Source: Plantago ovata
Lineage: Eukaryota > Streptophyta > Magnoliopsida > Lamiales > Plantaginaceae
Assembly: GCA_028274465.1 (NCBI GenBank)
Contig: CM051457.1
Span: forward strand, 15,675,097 to 15,739,096
Reading direction: 5' to 3'
DNA: 64,000 bases
Within the stretch, counting starts at the first letter, position 1. Every line of letters starts with the position of its first letter. This document shows positions 1 through 11,099 of the stretch, one piece after another. The translations under genes were made by a program, and so were the position numbers. The notes below the pieces were generated by a model that saw only the letters and a program-made list of their open reading frames with translations, made no database searches and was not told the origin of the DNA.

Positions 1-453
1 TTTAGCAAAAGGCACTGCCAAGAACCTGAGAGTATCAAATGCATCCCTAGTTACAGGTACAATCTAACGACCGTTGAACTTTATACACATGCACATAAAT
101 TAGATTTGAGGTAGTAACTAGTATCATATACTTCGTAATAGTTACACCTGGGGGAAAGGGTCTAAAAATTGGTCAATCAAAACAAAGATATGACCTGAAG
201 TTAGGATATTGTAGAGATACTTGAGTTAATACCAATATACCATAACATGTTATAAGAAATAATAACTTCATCTATAATAATTTAGGACATTTAGTAATGA
301 CAGGCAAGTCAGCTGATAGTGTTCTACTTTAGTAAGTTATTTGCATATAAGAGAGTAACTCATAGGGTTCATAATTCAGAAGTCAAGTTATAGTTTATTT
401 CACTCATAGGAGTAGGTTTCCCCTTAGGATGATGGTTCATCTCTTTTCAGATT

Positions 454-455
<2 letters not shown>

Positions 456-492
<37 letters not shown>
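456..492. repeat. Poly-T tract (37 T)
   Basis: An uninterrupted run of T. It could be the A-tail of a minus-strand retro-insertion or simple slippage; no flanking target duplication was recognised. The rest of 1-600 shows no gene. Confidence 0.9.
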
Positions 493-493
<1 letters not shown>

Positions 494-602
494 ATTTCAA
501 TGCTATCGATGGAGCTCCAGGAACATAGCTATTGCTACAGCAGAATCCAATCTTTATTTGTCCCTAAATCCTCTCTATCTGTCAGATGCTTTTTATGCAT
601 AA

Positions 603-889
603 GGCCATCTCCAACAGTCATCCCCTCTCATCCACGTCAGTGTCTCACTTGCTCATCCCCAAACATAAAAATCTACTCCACCAGTCATCCCACATTTTTT
701 CATTTAGTTTATTAAATAAATACAAAACAAGTCAATTCAAAAGGTAAAAATAAGAAAATAAAATAGAAAACAAAAATAAAATAAGCTCATCCCGGGATGA
801 GCCTCTCATCCCCTCTCACACGCCCAGCAGCGTGTGAGAGGGGATGAGCTCCCTCATCTCCAGCAGCTCATACGCTGCTGGAGAAGGCC
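603..889. mobile_element. MITE with hairpin core
   Basis: The ends are matching inverted repeats: GGCCATCTCCAACAG at 603-617 and the complement of GGCCTTCTCCAGCAG at 875-889. The GGCCATCTCCAACAG start is a common signature of small non-autonomous plant DNA transposons. Inside lie a perfect 18-bp palindrome (785-802) and a perfect 18-bp stem with an 8-base loop (805-822 with 831-848). No clear target duplication was seen, so the superfamily is open. Confidence 0.6.
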
Positions 890-1494
890 TCTTGGGAAAA
901 TGTAACATGACAATGAAATATTAACAAGTCTAACTGGAATGTGCATAGGCAGGTACAGATGAGCATCTTAGTTTTCCATATAGGCCAAGAGTTGTGATAC
1001 AGATCAACTGATACAATACAAATACAGCCAGATAGTTCCTTGATTTGAAGGTGAAAGAATAAACCATTAACCATGTCTGTATAATGCTAGTATGGACCTC
1101 ACTTATTTCGTATTATATTCAATATGTAAACGATTGCTATTATCTTTAGCTGCTCCTGCTACATTTTTTCCCCTTCCACGCTCATAGTCGGGCTGGATCA
1201 TCCGATCATCTTTGTACCATTTTACTACTACTACTACTTTGAGACCCCTAGCCAACCAGAGACCTTTCTCGAGGAAAGTCAAGTCGATTTGCAAATTGAT
1301 GCAAAAAACCAATATAATTTGCCAGAGTTCCATCAGAAGTCGAAAAGGAGTAAAAGACTAAAACAATATCAACAAACAAAGCAACTAACTACAAACAATC
1401 AAAGGATTAACATGACAATCAGTGTAGAGCAGAAAAATTGAAACTTAGTTGATAAACAAGCTGAATAATAACTAACTGACCTCAACTAACTGAC

Positions 1495-1623
1495 CTCAAA
1501 GATGAAGCGGTCGAGGAAAAATCTGATAGTGGGGAAAAATACAGCTAAAAGAGGGAGAACAAAGAAATCTGCATACTGCGGGTAGGATTCTTGCTGCCAA
1601 TCCATGGATTCAATAATATTCAT
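1495..1623 (-). CDS. LAG1/ceramide synthase homolog, first exon (partial gene)
   Basis: This 43-codon exon begins at the ATG at 1623 and ends at a GT donor (GTCAGTTAG) after 1495. Its peptide has the hallmark N-terminus of plant LAG1-like ceramide synthases (LOH1/LOH3 type): an acidic Trp-containing start (MDWQQES) followed by a first membrane segment with AVFFPTIRFFLDRF. The family condenses sphingoid bases with fatty acyl-CoA in the endoplasmic reticulum. The later exons, including the Lag1p catalytic His motif, are not recognisable in 1-1494. Either they lie beyond the left edge or this is an isolated exon relic. An alternative start is the ATG at 1605. An open minus-strand stretch at 1103-1333 might be exon 2 but lacks convincing similarity. 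Confidence 0.6.
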
Positions 1624-2114
1624 GCCTGAATTTAAATCTTACAGATGGGAAGGAGTAGAGGCGATCTGTGTCTAGTGACGACGGTGAAAGACTCGGGCAA
1701 CTTCTAATCTACTGTACTACCCAATTTACAATTTCACCACCAAAGTTTAAAATTTCACCCTTTACTATATGTCTATATCTAACTATGTTGTAAATTCCGT
1801 CCATGGGCCGACTCAATTACTTTGGGTCCGTTTTTGACCTAGTGATATGCTGGCCCCATAAATCAACACGTGTATATTATAACGCGGTACGCCCTGACAA
1901 CTAACGGGACATCACGGTTATTTTTAGAGTCTCTAGGGTGATATGCTGGCTCCACAAACCAACATGTGTTTTTTCCTGCGCACTTTGTCTATTCTTCTGT
2001 ATGAATTTTCGAAATGAAAGGTGCACCTTGTTGCATAAAAGTAACGTTTCTACGCCATGAGTTAAATGACGAATTGAGCTTTAGCCTATGAACGTAGCGT
2101 GATGGAATCCCTTC

Positions 2115-3011
2115 AGGCTCCAAATTAATACACCATGAAAAGAAAAGAGAATAGCTTATTAACTGATATATAGTCACACTCATAAATGAACAATGCCCTT
2201 CTTTTAGTCTACTTTTTTAAAAAAAAAATTAAATGTAATATATGATTTAACTTGGATTTAGATGCAATGTTCCCTTGATTAAGGTGTACCTAATCCTTAG
2301 AGAAAAATAAATTTGGTTTAGTAGCGAAGTCAATGTGGTACCTAATCTTTAGAGAAAAATAAAAATTTCCCTTGATTTTACCAACAAAGGAAGAAAAGAA
2401 TTGAAAGAGCTACTTTCAACCATGATAAAACCAAGTAGAAATGCATACAAAACTTGTTATTACAACATCTGCGCAATTAAAACCAAATAGAAATATAAAT
2501 ATTTTTTTTTCTATTGTTGGAATAATTAAATAGCATAATATTGTTCAGGAAGGATTTGAAAACTTGTTGTGATCAGAATTATGTTGTTCCCAGACAAGGA
2601 CAATGCCCTCGAATCCACTGATCATGCGGTCATTCAACTGCTCTAAAGCGGTCATTCAATTGCTCTAAAAGTTGGTCTTAAGGACATGTAATGATTAAAA
2701 TCAGGTGAAAAGATAATTCACCTTCTGGCGCTAGAACATATCTTAGCCAAGCATGAGATGTGACTACATAGCTTGGTACCACACAAGAACAACGTCCCGA
2801 GTCCGTTGAGCACACTTCTGAACGCTCTAAAGTTGGTTTTAAGGATTTGTTAGATAAAACAAGGTGAAATATTAGACTTTCCAATCCGCCGGTACAAACC
2901 TGGGGCAAGACGAGATGGAATCCCTTTAGGCTCCAAAGTAAATACACCATAAAGAAAAAAATAGAAAACTTTATTAATCGCTAAATAGTCACGCTCATAA
3001 ATCGCTAATGT
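2115..3011. repeat. Diverged direct repeats in gene-free DNA
   Basis: An 80-bp segment at about 2115-2195 (containing AGGCTCCAAATTAATACACC) recurs diverged at about 2927-3011. A second pair lies between them (about 2590-2710 and 2775-2870, both with GCTCTAAA-AGTTGGT and AAGGTGAAA-type blocks). A further small duplication repeats CGGTCATTCAA at 2630-2660. This looks like an old tandem duplication. No coding capacity is recognisable in 1624-3050. Confidence 0.5.
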
Positions 3012-3044
3012 TCAATTTAAAAGGACAATTTCGTCATTACACAT

Positions 3045-3260
3045 GTGAATGGAAACCCTAAAAAAAGAAGAGAGCAGCCGCCACCATTTTGCCCTTTCTT
3101 CCTATAAATACCATCGACGTCTACCTCATTCTCATTCTCATAACCCCAGAGGCACTCACTGTCTATCTCTTAAACTTATCCACTTTCTCTTCCCCACATT
3201 CAAAGTTATAGATCTCATGGAGATAATTATTTTCAGCTGTTTTAGACCAATAATATAAAT
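3045..3260 (+). promoter_or_regulatory. Possible gene 5' end: telo-box and TATA box
   Basis: AAACCCTAA (a telo-box-like motif, frequent in promoters of plant translation genes) at about 3053 is followed by a canonical TATA box (CCTATAAATA, 3101-3110) and a pyrimidine-rich leader with CTCATTCTCATTCTCAT. The downstream ATG at 3217 opens only a short frame with no recognised product. This may be the relic of a promoter whose gene has been lost. The stretch 3260-4540 also shows no recognisable gene. Confidence 0.3.
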
Positions 3261-4541
3261 ATAATGGAGCATGGATGGAATTGGAAATATGTTACACTAA
3301 GTTTCCTTTACTATTTTGTGTTTTTACACATTCAAATTCAACTTATGCTATATAGAACCATGTTTATCAAATCGTTGTAAAACCATCACTTAGTTTTATT
3401 TGCGATCTATGTTGGATCCAAATTGAACATGGCTTTGATTATTAATTTTAAATATTTCCTAAATGAATCGAATTGTTGTGTGTTCATCTGGGATGGTGTT
3501 TCAAACTATTGGAGTTAAGGATAAGATATCCAATTTATGGATCTCTTGTTTGCAAAAACCACTATATCTCTTAACGGTAAGAGATTCAATTCATGAATTT
3601 TAATTTCACGACTTCTTTTATTATTTTTTTCTTTTTGTTTTTTACCCCGTTTTCTCTACCTCTTTAAGTTTAAGGAGAAATTTAAACCAATAGGGGAAGT
3701 GTTTTTTGTCATGGTAGATCTGGTACTCCAGATCAAGAGTAGTCTGCTCCAGGTCGAAGCAATTTTTTCTATTTCACCGGATCTTCGACCATGAGCACAT
3801 TGCTCCAGATCGGAGTAGTCTGCTCGAGCACTGCTCTTGTTTTTGCTTTGGCCATATGGTGGAACAGTGTTGACATGGTTGGTGGTGGCCATCGCGACAA
3901 CTGTTCTTTCATTTTTTGTATTATTTAAAAAATTGAATTTAAGGATTTTTTTCATATTTTTGAAACCCGAAGGAGTTGGTTTTGTGAAAAATCATACATC
4001 AGGTATCAAAGTTGGAAAAAAATTGATGGTAGAAAAGTAATGGGGATGTCGAGTTAGGGGACTAAAATGCAATTTCCCCACACCTATAAATCCTCAAAAG
4101 TTTTCCTTGTTAACCTGCTTTGTGGTGCTTCTTTCTGTTATTTTTCCTTCTTGTACCACTTGTAGTATTTACCCCTTTGTTATTGAGCATAAGCACTAAA
4201 ATGATTTGATTACTTTTTGATATTCAGGAGAAGAGATCTCTGTATGTTGGCCCAAAGATCTCTGTTCATTATGGCCCTCGTGGAGTACATCAGAGATCCA
4301 ATTCCATTACAAATACAAATGGGGTACTGTTGCATACTAATATTCTTCACTATTTCTTCATGAATATATCTATAATTTATGTGTATCTTGGTCTTCATTC
4401 CATAACAAATAAGGCATTTCATCACAATGTTTTTTTTCTTTCTTCTATCTGTTTGCTTTTAACCTTTTTATTTCTGTTGAAATTTTACTCTTCTGTTGAT
4501 TTGGCCAAATATTTAGACTGCTGAGTCTATCATTGTATTGT

Positions 4542-5755
4542 GGGCAAATTACATTTGGTACCCCTACTATTTTCCGCTATTACAGATTAGTCCATCTATA
4601 TTTTTTATTACGTAATCCTCCCCTGCTATATAAACATAATTACAGATTAACCCACGACTTTGACTTTCGGCGCTCTAAGCCTTGGAAATGACCTTTTCGC
4701 CCTTGCCGGAATTTCTAATTCTGAATTAATCCAAACAACATGAACTTTCATTTATACACGTTTACCCAAATATTTTAATATTTATCATATTGACACAAAA
4801 TATTTAGAAATTAACACACATAATTTAACTATAATTCAAAAATAGTCCACAAAACTATTTGTAAACAAGCCCTTAGAAAAAAGTGAAATCAAATTTAGTT
4901 CCAAATTATTATGAATAAAAAAAATGAGAAAACAATAAAATAAAATGAAAAAAAACTAAAAATAAATAAATTAATTAATAAAAAAATACAGGTACTCCGA
5001 TTTGCAGAGATCGGAGCAGAGGAATCGGAAAATCCGAGTAGCTTTGCTCTCTCCGATTCTCCGATCAAAATCGGAGCAAAGCTCTGCTCCGATTTGCAGA
5101 TCGAAACAGAGCTTCTCCGATCAAAATCGGAGCAGATGTCTGCTCCGATATGCAGATCGGAGCAGACACTCTGCTCCGATCAGAGCGGAGCAGAGCTCTG
5201 CTCCGATCTGCAAATCGGAGCAGCAAGCTCTGCTCCGATCAGAGTGGAGCAGAGCTCTGCTCCGATCTGCAGATAGCAGAGCTATGCTCCGATCTGCAAA
5301 TCGGAGCAAATGTCTGCTCCGATCTGCAGATCGGAGCAGACACTCTGCTTCGATCAGAGCGGAGCAGAGCTCTGCTCCGATCTGTAGATCGGAGCAGACA
5401 GCTGCTCCGATCTGCACGGAGCCGAGCTCTACTTCGCTCCGATTTGCAGATCGGAGAAGCTCAGATTGAAATTGAAAAGAGAAAGAGGAAAAGAGGAAAA
5501 TAGAAAATAGAAAAAAGAAAAAAGATGTTGATTGTAAAAAGGAAAAAGAAAAATAGAAAAAATAAAAATAGAAAAAAGAAAGTGGAAAAGACAGTAATTT
5601 AGACATAAGGGCGTGTTTGGTTGTTAAGTTTTGAGGAGAGAGAGGGCGCCGGAGTCAATGCCGGACGGTGACTTGGGTTTATTTGTAATTTTCCGTGATA
5701 GTTGGGTTACGATGCAAAGTCGCTGTTTAGTGGGGGTACCAAAAGTAATTATGTC
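4542..5755. mobile_element. Long-TIR Mutator-like non-autonomous element
   Basis: The outermost ends are inverted copies: AAATTACATTTGGTACCCCT near 4546 matches the complement of the sequence near 5730-5750 (GGGGGTACCAAAAGTAATTA). The similarity continues inward with gaps for roughly 100-140 bp, including ATTACAGATTAACCCA and a CGGCGC-CTC block. Long imperfect TIRs and no transposase fit a MULE-type non-autonomous element. No identical target duplication was found, so the exact ends are approximate. The interior carries the palindromic array listed separately. Confidence 0.6.
4990..5462. repeat. Array of nested GATCGGAGC palindromes
   Basis: About 470 bp are built almost entirely from variants of a self-complementary unit, CTCCGATCTGCAGATCGGAG. 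A perfect copy lies at about 5318-5337 and single-base variants near 5085, 5145, 5200, 5290, 5380 and 5440. They alternate with a second near-palindrome (GCTCCGATCAGAGCGGAGC). Because every unit is its own complement, both strands show spurious open frames rich in Arg, Ser and Cys. The array is much more GC-rich than its surroundings. Confidence 0.85.
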
Positions 5756-5908
5756 TAATTCTTGTTCAGGTCTATGTATATTAATGCAAGACTATAAACC
5801 CCAAGAGCATTTAACTTGGGGGAATTTCCAGGCGAGCACATCATCACAAGGGCCTGAAGATACAGAAAGGGTCACACGGTGGGAGGGGTACGTCTTCAGA
5901 AAGCAAGA

Positions 5909-6302
5909 TATTCCTTCATCACCCATAAATCGGTCTGTAAAATCAGCATCACTACTCAAGAAAATCAGACGATGATTTGACTAGCTCTTTGAGTGTGGAT
6001 AATTTATCACAAGCTTCAACCACCCAAATTATCATGAACATCGAACAATTCTGACCATGGATTTATGCCAGGCAGGAACAGAATCAGATTCTACTGGCAT
6101 TTCGCCTAGACGAGGCACTTGGCCAACAAGGCTCATATCTTGATGATAAACGACACCTTCCAAAGATTTCTCTTTGCCAAGCCCAAGAAGCTAATTTGGC
6201 CCAAGAGTTCGGCACCCCATATTCCTTCATCACCCATAAATCAGTAAAATCAGCATCACTACTAAAGATATCAGACGATGATTTGGCTCTTTAAATGTGG
6301 AT
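5909..6302 (+). repeat. Pair of about 85-bp direct repeats
   Basis: The segment at 5909-6000 (ATTCCTTCATCACCCATAAA ... CAGACGATGATTTG) recurs at 6224-6302 with a few indels. No recognised coding content lies between them. Confidence 0.7.
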
Positions 6303-6436
6303 CACTGTCATTACGTTGTTTCGTTTCTGTCCTAGAATGTTGTAAAAAAGATCATCTTAGTTTTGAGGATCTCATATGATTGCTATCTTGATTTTCTTGG
6401 GCAGATTTATTATGTGACTGTAATTGTTTGACCTGT

Positions 6437-6540
6437 TAACACATAGCAACTCCAAATTTGCACTAGATATAGAACCTGGAAATAAGGATAACACATAGCA
6501 ACTCCAAATTTGCACTAGATATAGAACCTGGAAATAAGGA
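6437..6540. repeat. Perfect 52-bp tandem duplication
   Basis: Units 6437-6488 and 6489-6540 are identical (beginning TAACACATAGCAACTCCAAA). The identity implies a recent slippage or repair event. Confidence 0.95.
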
Positions 6541-7035
6541 ACTTGTACCATGTTAAACCAAAATCTATATAAATGGTCCATCAACAGACACATGACCGAA
6601 ACAACATACAATAAAAACCCCTGATGAAAATGTTGAACATATATCTTATACAATCATAACTGAATCAAGAAAACAAACCTTTGTGAGAACCAAGTTGTAT
6701 GAAGAAGATTCACTGAGTAGGATTGTTTCTTTTTCATGACTGACGTTTACAACTCGTTTGCAACTTGCAATTCACTTAGAATTGTTGTCACTCAGCAATC
6801 GCAGTTGGCATTGGAGAGACGAGGCTTTCCACAAAGGCGTGCCCAGCAGGAAAAGGACCCTCCCTCCCATCAACAACCATCTAATTGCGATTTTTGCTGA
6901 TAGTAACACCGGTCATAGCAAATTACTTTCAGGCAAGTTCAAAAGATATTACTACTACTAAAAAAAGCGAACACCTTGGACTATATTGACAACGACTTAT
7001 AATCTTTCAGGCAACTTCCCAACTCTTTAAAGTCA

Positions 7036-7772
7036 ATATAGGAGAGGAAGAAAATATTGAACACCTCTTCTTCCACTGTAACTTTTTGAATTTATAACAC
7101 AATGGATTATACCAATCAACTCACAAATAAGAAAGCAAAATTTTGCAGCTAGAGTTAGTGTTTTTATCCAAAATACAACTATCAGGAACAAATACCATTT
7201 AATTGTCTTTTAATTTCTAGAATATCTGGAAGACCAGAATTGAAACCAAATTATTGCAAACAAAACTCTGGACAAATATGAGATCAAATTACACTTATCG
7301 AACCTGATAAAAGATCTGAAAGCATGCATGTGACACACCAAAGTAGAATATATACAACTGGAAAACACATAGTACTCTGTAATGGACTCCACCACTAGAT
7401 TTTATTCCTTTAAACATAGATGGATCTTGCCTAAAAGAAAAGAAAAAACAAATACAGAGCAGGGGCTGGTTGTATTATAAGAAACCATCGGAGACGTTCA
7501 TGAGAGAAAGTGGGACTTCTTTGGGGGGGGGATGTTAACAACAATATAGCTGAATAAAAATGGCATTGATCTGTGTATCCCCTTACAGTGCAAGAAGTTT
7601 ATTATACGGTCAGATTCACAAGTCTTACAGGAAAGAAGTGACTACGGTGGCACAACATTGATGGAAGACGTCTCTGAAAGCCTAAAGAATTGGGAAGTAC
7701 AAGTCACATTTGTGTATAGTCCAAGTGGTGTGTTGTAATAGCTAACCAAGTGGCGGATCATATTGCAAATTA
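7036..7772 (+). pseudogene. LINE relic: zf-RVT and RNase H fragments
   Basis: At 7036-7080 the plus strand reads GEEENIEHLFFHCNF, the signature of the reverse-transcriptase zinc-binding (zf-RVT) region of plant non-LTR elements. At about 7600-7772 an RNase H-like segment follows (RSDSQVL, then DV-ESLKNWEVQVTFVYSPSG, then, after stops and a frame shift, NQVADHIAN). Order and strand match a degraded LINE 3' half. Stops and shifts make it non-functional. Confidence 0.5.
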
Positions 7773-8142
7773 AGTAACTAGTAAGCAAGAAAACTTTTGG
7801 GCTAACCTTAACTTGGTGGCAATCTGCTTGATGAGAATCTCCATGCTTGGCCCAGTAACATATCCCTTATGAATCCAAATGAAACAGAACTTCCCATCCA
7901 TTGGAAGCTCTGTTATGGAGCTCCCATGAAAGATCTCCATGGAGATTTTAGATAAAAGAAAAAACAAGAAAATGCAAGTAGAAGCTGCATCAGCCAAAAC
8001 AGATAAGTACGATATATAGGGTATACGTTCTGAGGACCAAATTGCAAAAGAAAATTGTATGACCACATTTGTCCTTGACCACGAGCTAAGGACAAAAAAA
8101 TGCAATTCAGACATATATGTCGAAAATAATACAAAACGGTAA

Positions 8143-9376
8143 AAGTAAAATTGGAAAAATAGCAATTTTGGTCCCTCAACTGAGGGTCCTTCGCAAAAGA
8201 GGTCCCAAGTGAATTCGAAAAATGCAAAAGTAGTCCCTTTTGCGTATTTGATCCCGTATTTATACGTATTCGATGATGTGGCATGGTATGTGGCTTGTGA
8301 GTTGGAATTGGCTTGTGAGGTGGAAGGGAGAAAATGTTTTATTTTACTTTTAGAAAATAAATATTACTAGTAAATAGAAAAATAAAAACTTAAAAAAGAA
8401 ATGAAAAAAGGGGGGAGGAAGATCGGAGATGGGGTAGAGCTCCGCCAATGCTCTGTCCATGGCAGCTCCAGATCGGAGCTTTTAGAGATTCGGTCTGGAG
8501 CTTGTGAATCGGTCCAGCCATGGACGCACTCACGCAAGTCCAAAAGTAACTAGCTAACTCATTAAGCTATTTCCGATTAGCAACCACGGCCGACTCGAGA
8601 CTGGTCACGAGAGGTGGCATCATGTGGTTTCTTGTCGTTGGACATGAAGTGCCATAGCCCGCCCACCACCGCCAACCCAGCTGCCGCTATCGTGTGGGGC
8701 TGCAAAGCATGCTCCGCCGCATTCCGTCTCCACCAACAGTCGGCCGGTTCATGATCCTTAATTCATTAGTAGAAACCCTTAATTAATTAGTGGTGTATTT
8801 CTTTATTTTCTCCCTCTCTGATTCCACGAATTGAATTAATGGCAGGTTTAATTATTAAAAAAGAATTTGAAAGAAAAAAGGCACACAAGTTTATGTGTGA
8901 AAAAAATTTTGAAAACATATGTGTGATATTTTTTTTTTTTTTTTAGTAAATTAACCGAACAAGAAAAAGGAGTATGTATTGTTTTTTTCTTTTTTATTTT
9001 GATTTTGTAATAAGTTATCGGAACACTAGTTTATGTGTGATATTTTTAAACTTTTACGAGTCAAATATAATTCGATTTTGGATTTTTAATAGTTAGTTAG
9101 AGTTCTAACTTGAGGATTTTTAATGATTTGCGAACAAATTCACGTTTGGAGACTAAAAACGCGTCTCAAAACCAAAAGCACAGACTGAAAAAACACATTA
9201 ATCCACTTGTATGCCTGGTCATCCTATCTAGTCAGCAAAGGGACTGTATTTGCAATACAAAACAGGATCAAAAGCGCAAAAGGGACTGTTTTTGCATTTT
9301 TCAGATCCACTTGGGACCGTATTTACGAAGGACCCTCAGTTGAGGGACCAAAATTGCAATTTTCCCAAGTAAAATT
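8143..9376. mobile_element. MULE-like TIR element with 10-bp target duplication
   Basis: The left end (from 8153, GGAAAAATAGCAATTTTGGT) and right end (complement of the sequence ending at 9366) are inverted copies over about 100 bp. Shared blocks include GGTCCCTCAACTGAGGGTCC and GCAAAAGTAGTCCCTTTTGC-like sequence. The same ten bases, AAGTAAAATT, flank it at 8143-8152 and 9367-9376, a target duplication of Mutator-like size. The 1.2-kb interior has no transposase; it contains AGATCGGAG and GCTCCAGATCGGAGC motifs (8410-8510), like the element at 4542. Confidence 0.8.
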
Positions 9377-9501
9377 TCAAAAGAGCAGAAGAAAAACTAG
9401 GGGTTGACATTGCTGAGCAGAGCACCCCTTTGCGTTTGCCACAGGCAGCGCAGCACCCCCTTTAATGTTCGCAGCCAATAAAAGTTACACACTTCGCCTG
9501 T

Positions 9502-11099
9502 TCAAAAATAATGAAATTTTATGTCCGGAGAAGCAGTAGAATATCCTGATATAATGGCCTTTGCTTCTTCAGGTGTAATGCACCCCTCGTCACAAAAACA
9601 ACCAACACAAAATAGCTTCAACTTGGCAGCAGTTTTCAGCAAAAATTCTGCTAGTTGAAATGCACCCCTAGCTTCCATAATATTAAAGAGACATACATCT
9701 TCCAAGCTGTTATCAATACACCATGGCACGGAATCAACCGCATTGTAGTCATATTCTTCGGTAAACAGCTGTAGATGATGGAAATTGCATTCAGACAGAG
9801 TAGCTCAGAGACTCAGACCACAATCATGTTAATAGAAAAGGAGAAGACGTAATAAGACAGATATAACAAAAAGAGTATTGTGGCTCACCGCATCTATTTC
9901 TAGGCATTCCAGAAAAGGTGTTGCGTGTAGTATCTCAAATAATACTGCGCCTGTATTATTAAGAAGGGTACAATGTACATTAAGGGTTCTCAGCTTATTG
10001 AATCTTGGAAGCGGAGTATGTCCTTGTCTTGTCTTCAGAATGGCCTTGATATCAAACAGAGACAATATTAAAACACATAGTCCTGACCTTACAAATAAAC
10101 ACACAAGATAACCAACGTATGAAACAGGAATTGAGTGTAAATTAAACTAACCTCCGCCACATCCCCTGATACATGTAGCGCCTCTAAAGTAGGCGCTATA
10201 TCTTGCAACAAGCTTCGAATTTGCTCCCCACTATCTACCATTGCTCCCCAGACAATTGAACTAATATGACATTCAAAAGTAGCACAAACAACTTGCGATT
10301 CAGTCAGACAGAAGTTTTCAGGCTCACCTCCACCAACGAATAAATGTTCAAGCCTGGCATCATGTATATTGATTGTGTAGTACTCGAGTGCATCATCATT
10401 TGGTCGTGTTTCAGACTTGAACGTCTTTAATGCAGGAGCATTGATATCTATTTGAAAATACTGATGACCATACCAATTGCAACGTGAAACTTCCAGGTTC
10501 TCCAAAACAGGGAAATTAAATACCAAATCATCACTGTAATGAGCATCCTGATTTGATATCTTAAGATCACGAAGGCACAAACTTGTCAGATAGACAAAGC
10601 AGTGATCAGAATGAACGTTGAAGAATGGTCCCTTAATCAAGACCAACTCTTTCAATGAAGTGCTATTGAAAAGGCTGTCTGGCAGAATCAGTTTCTGGGT
10701 GGTATCTATATGCAATTTCTCCACATTGTTCCTTTTCAGAAGATCAGATATAAATTTCTCAAGCCCGCCTGAATCATACTCGTGTTTTAGTGTGAGGCTA
10801 GCCCGCCTAACATCTCGCATATGTAGTGTTAGTCTTTCCAAGAAGCCAATAAACCCTGATTCCGCTGTTGGTGCTGGCCGCTTTCGATCATTGATTTCAA
10901 TATTGTACATGGATGCCCACTTGTATTTCCACTGTTTGGATAAAACACATGTCGCCACTGCTTCAACCGTGCACAGGCTGGACAGGATAAGGTTTATAAC
11001 TTCGTCCGGTAAATTACTGATCATATCATCTGGATCTTTTATCATGGGATCCTTTCGTGATGTTTTTCTAGGAACCATAACATCAGAGCAGCTATTCAT
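9502..11099 (-). CDS. F-box/LRR-like protein
   Basis: Three exons: 10152-11099, 10044-9889 and 9768-9502, all joined in phase 0 with GT-AG introns, giving 456 residues. The N-terminal F-box (residues about 27-65, with LPDEVINLILS, TCVLSKQWKYKW) would bind SKP1 and place the protein in an SCF ubiquitin ligase. The rest has leucine-rich spacing typical of plant F-box/RNI-like proteins (LKELVLIKGPF, LTSLCLRDLKIS, FPVLENLEVSRCNW, LRTLNVHC, FLECLEID). A canonical C-terminal FBD domain is not obvious. The target is unknown. The start is the first ATG of the long open exon. Diverged partial copies of this gene lie at 16370-18030. The family duplicates fast, so lineage-specific function or decay is possible, but this copy is intact. 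Confidence 0.85.

Noticed and set aside
452-715. Frame starting with a poly-Phe run
   Set aside because: Translation of the poly-T tract into the MITE; no protein similarity.
1103-1333. Possible second exon of the LAG1 homolog
   Set aside because: Acceptor position is plausible but the peptide shows no convincing similarity and no further exon follows.
4990-5462. Regular repeats resembling a CRISPR array, and long frames on both strands
   Set aside because: Units are self-complementary with no unique spacers, and this is plant nuclear DNA; the frames follow from palindromic, stop-poor sequence.
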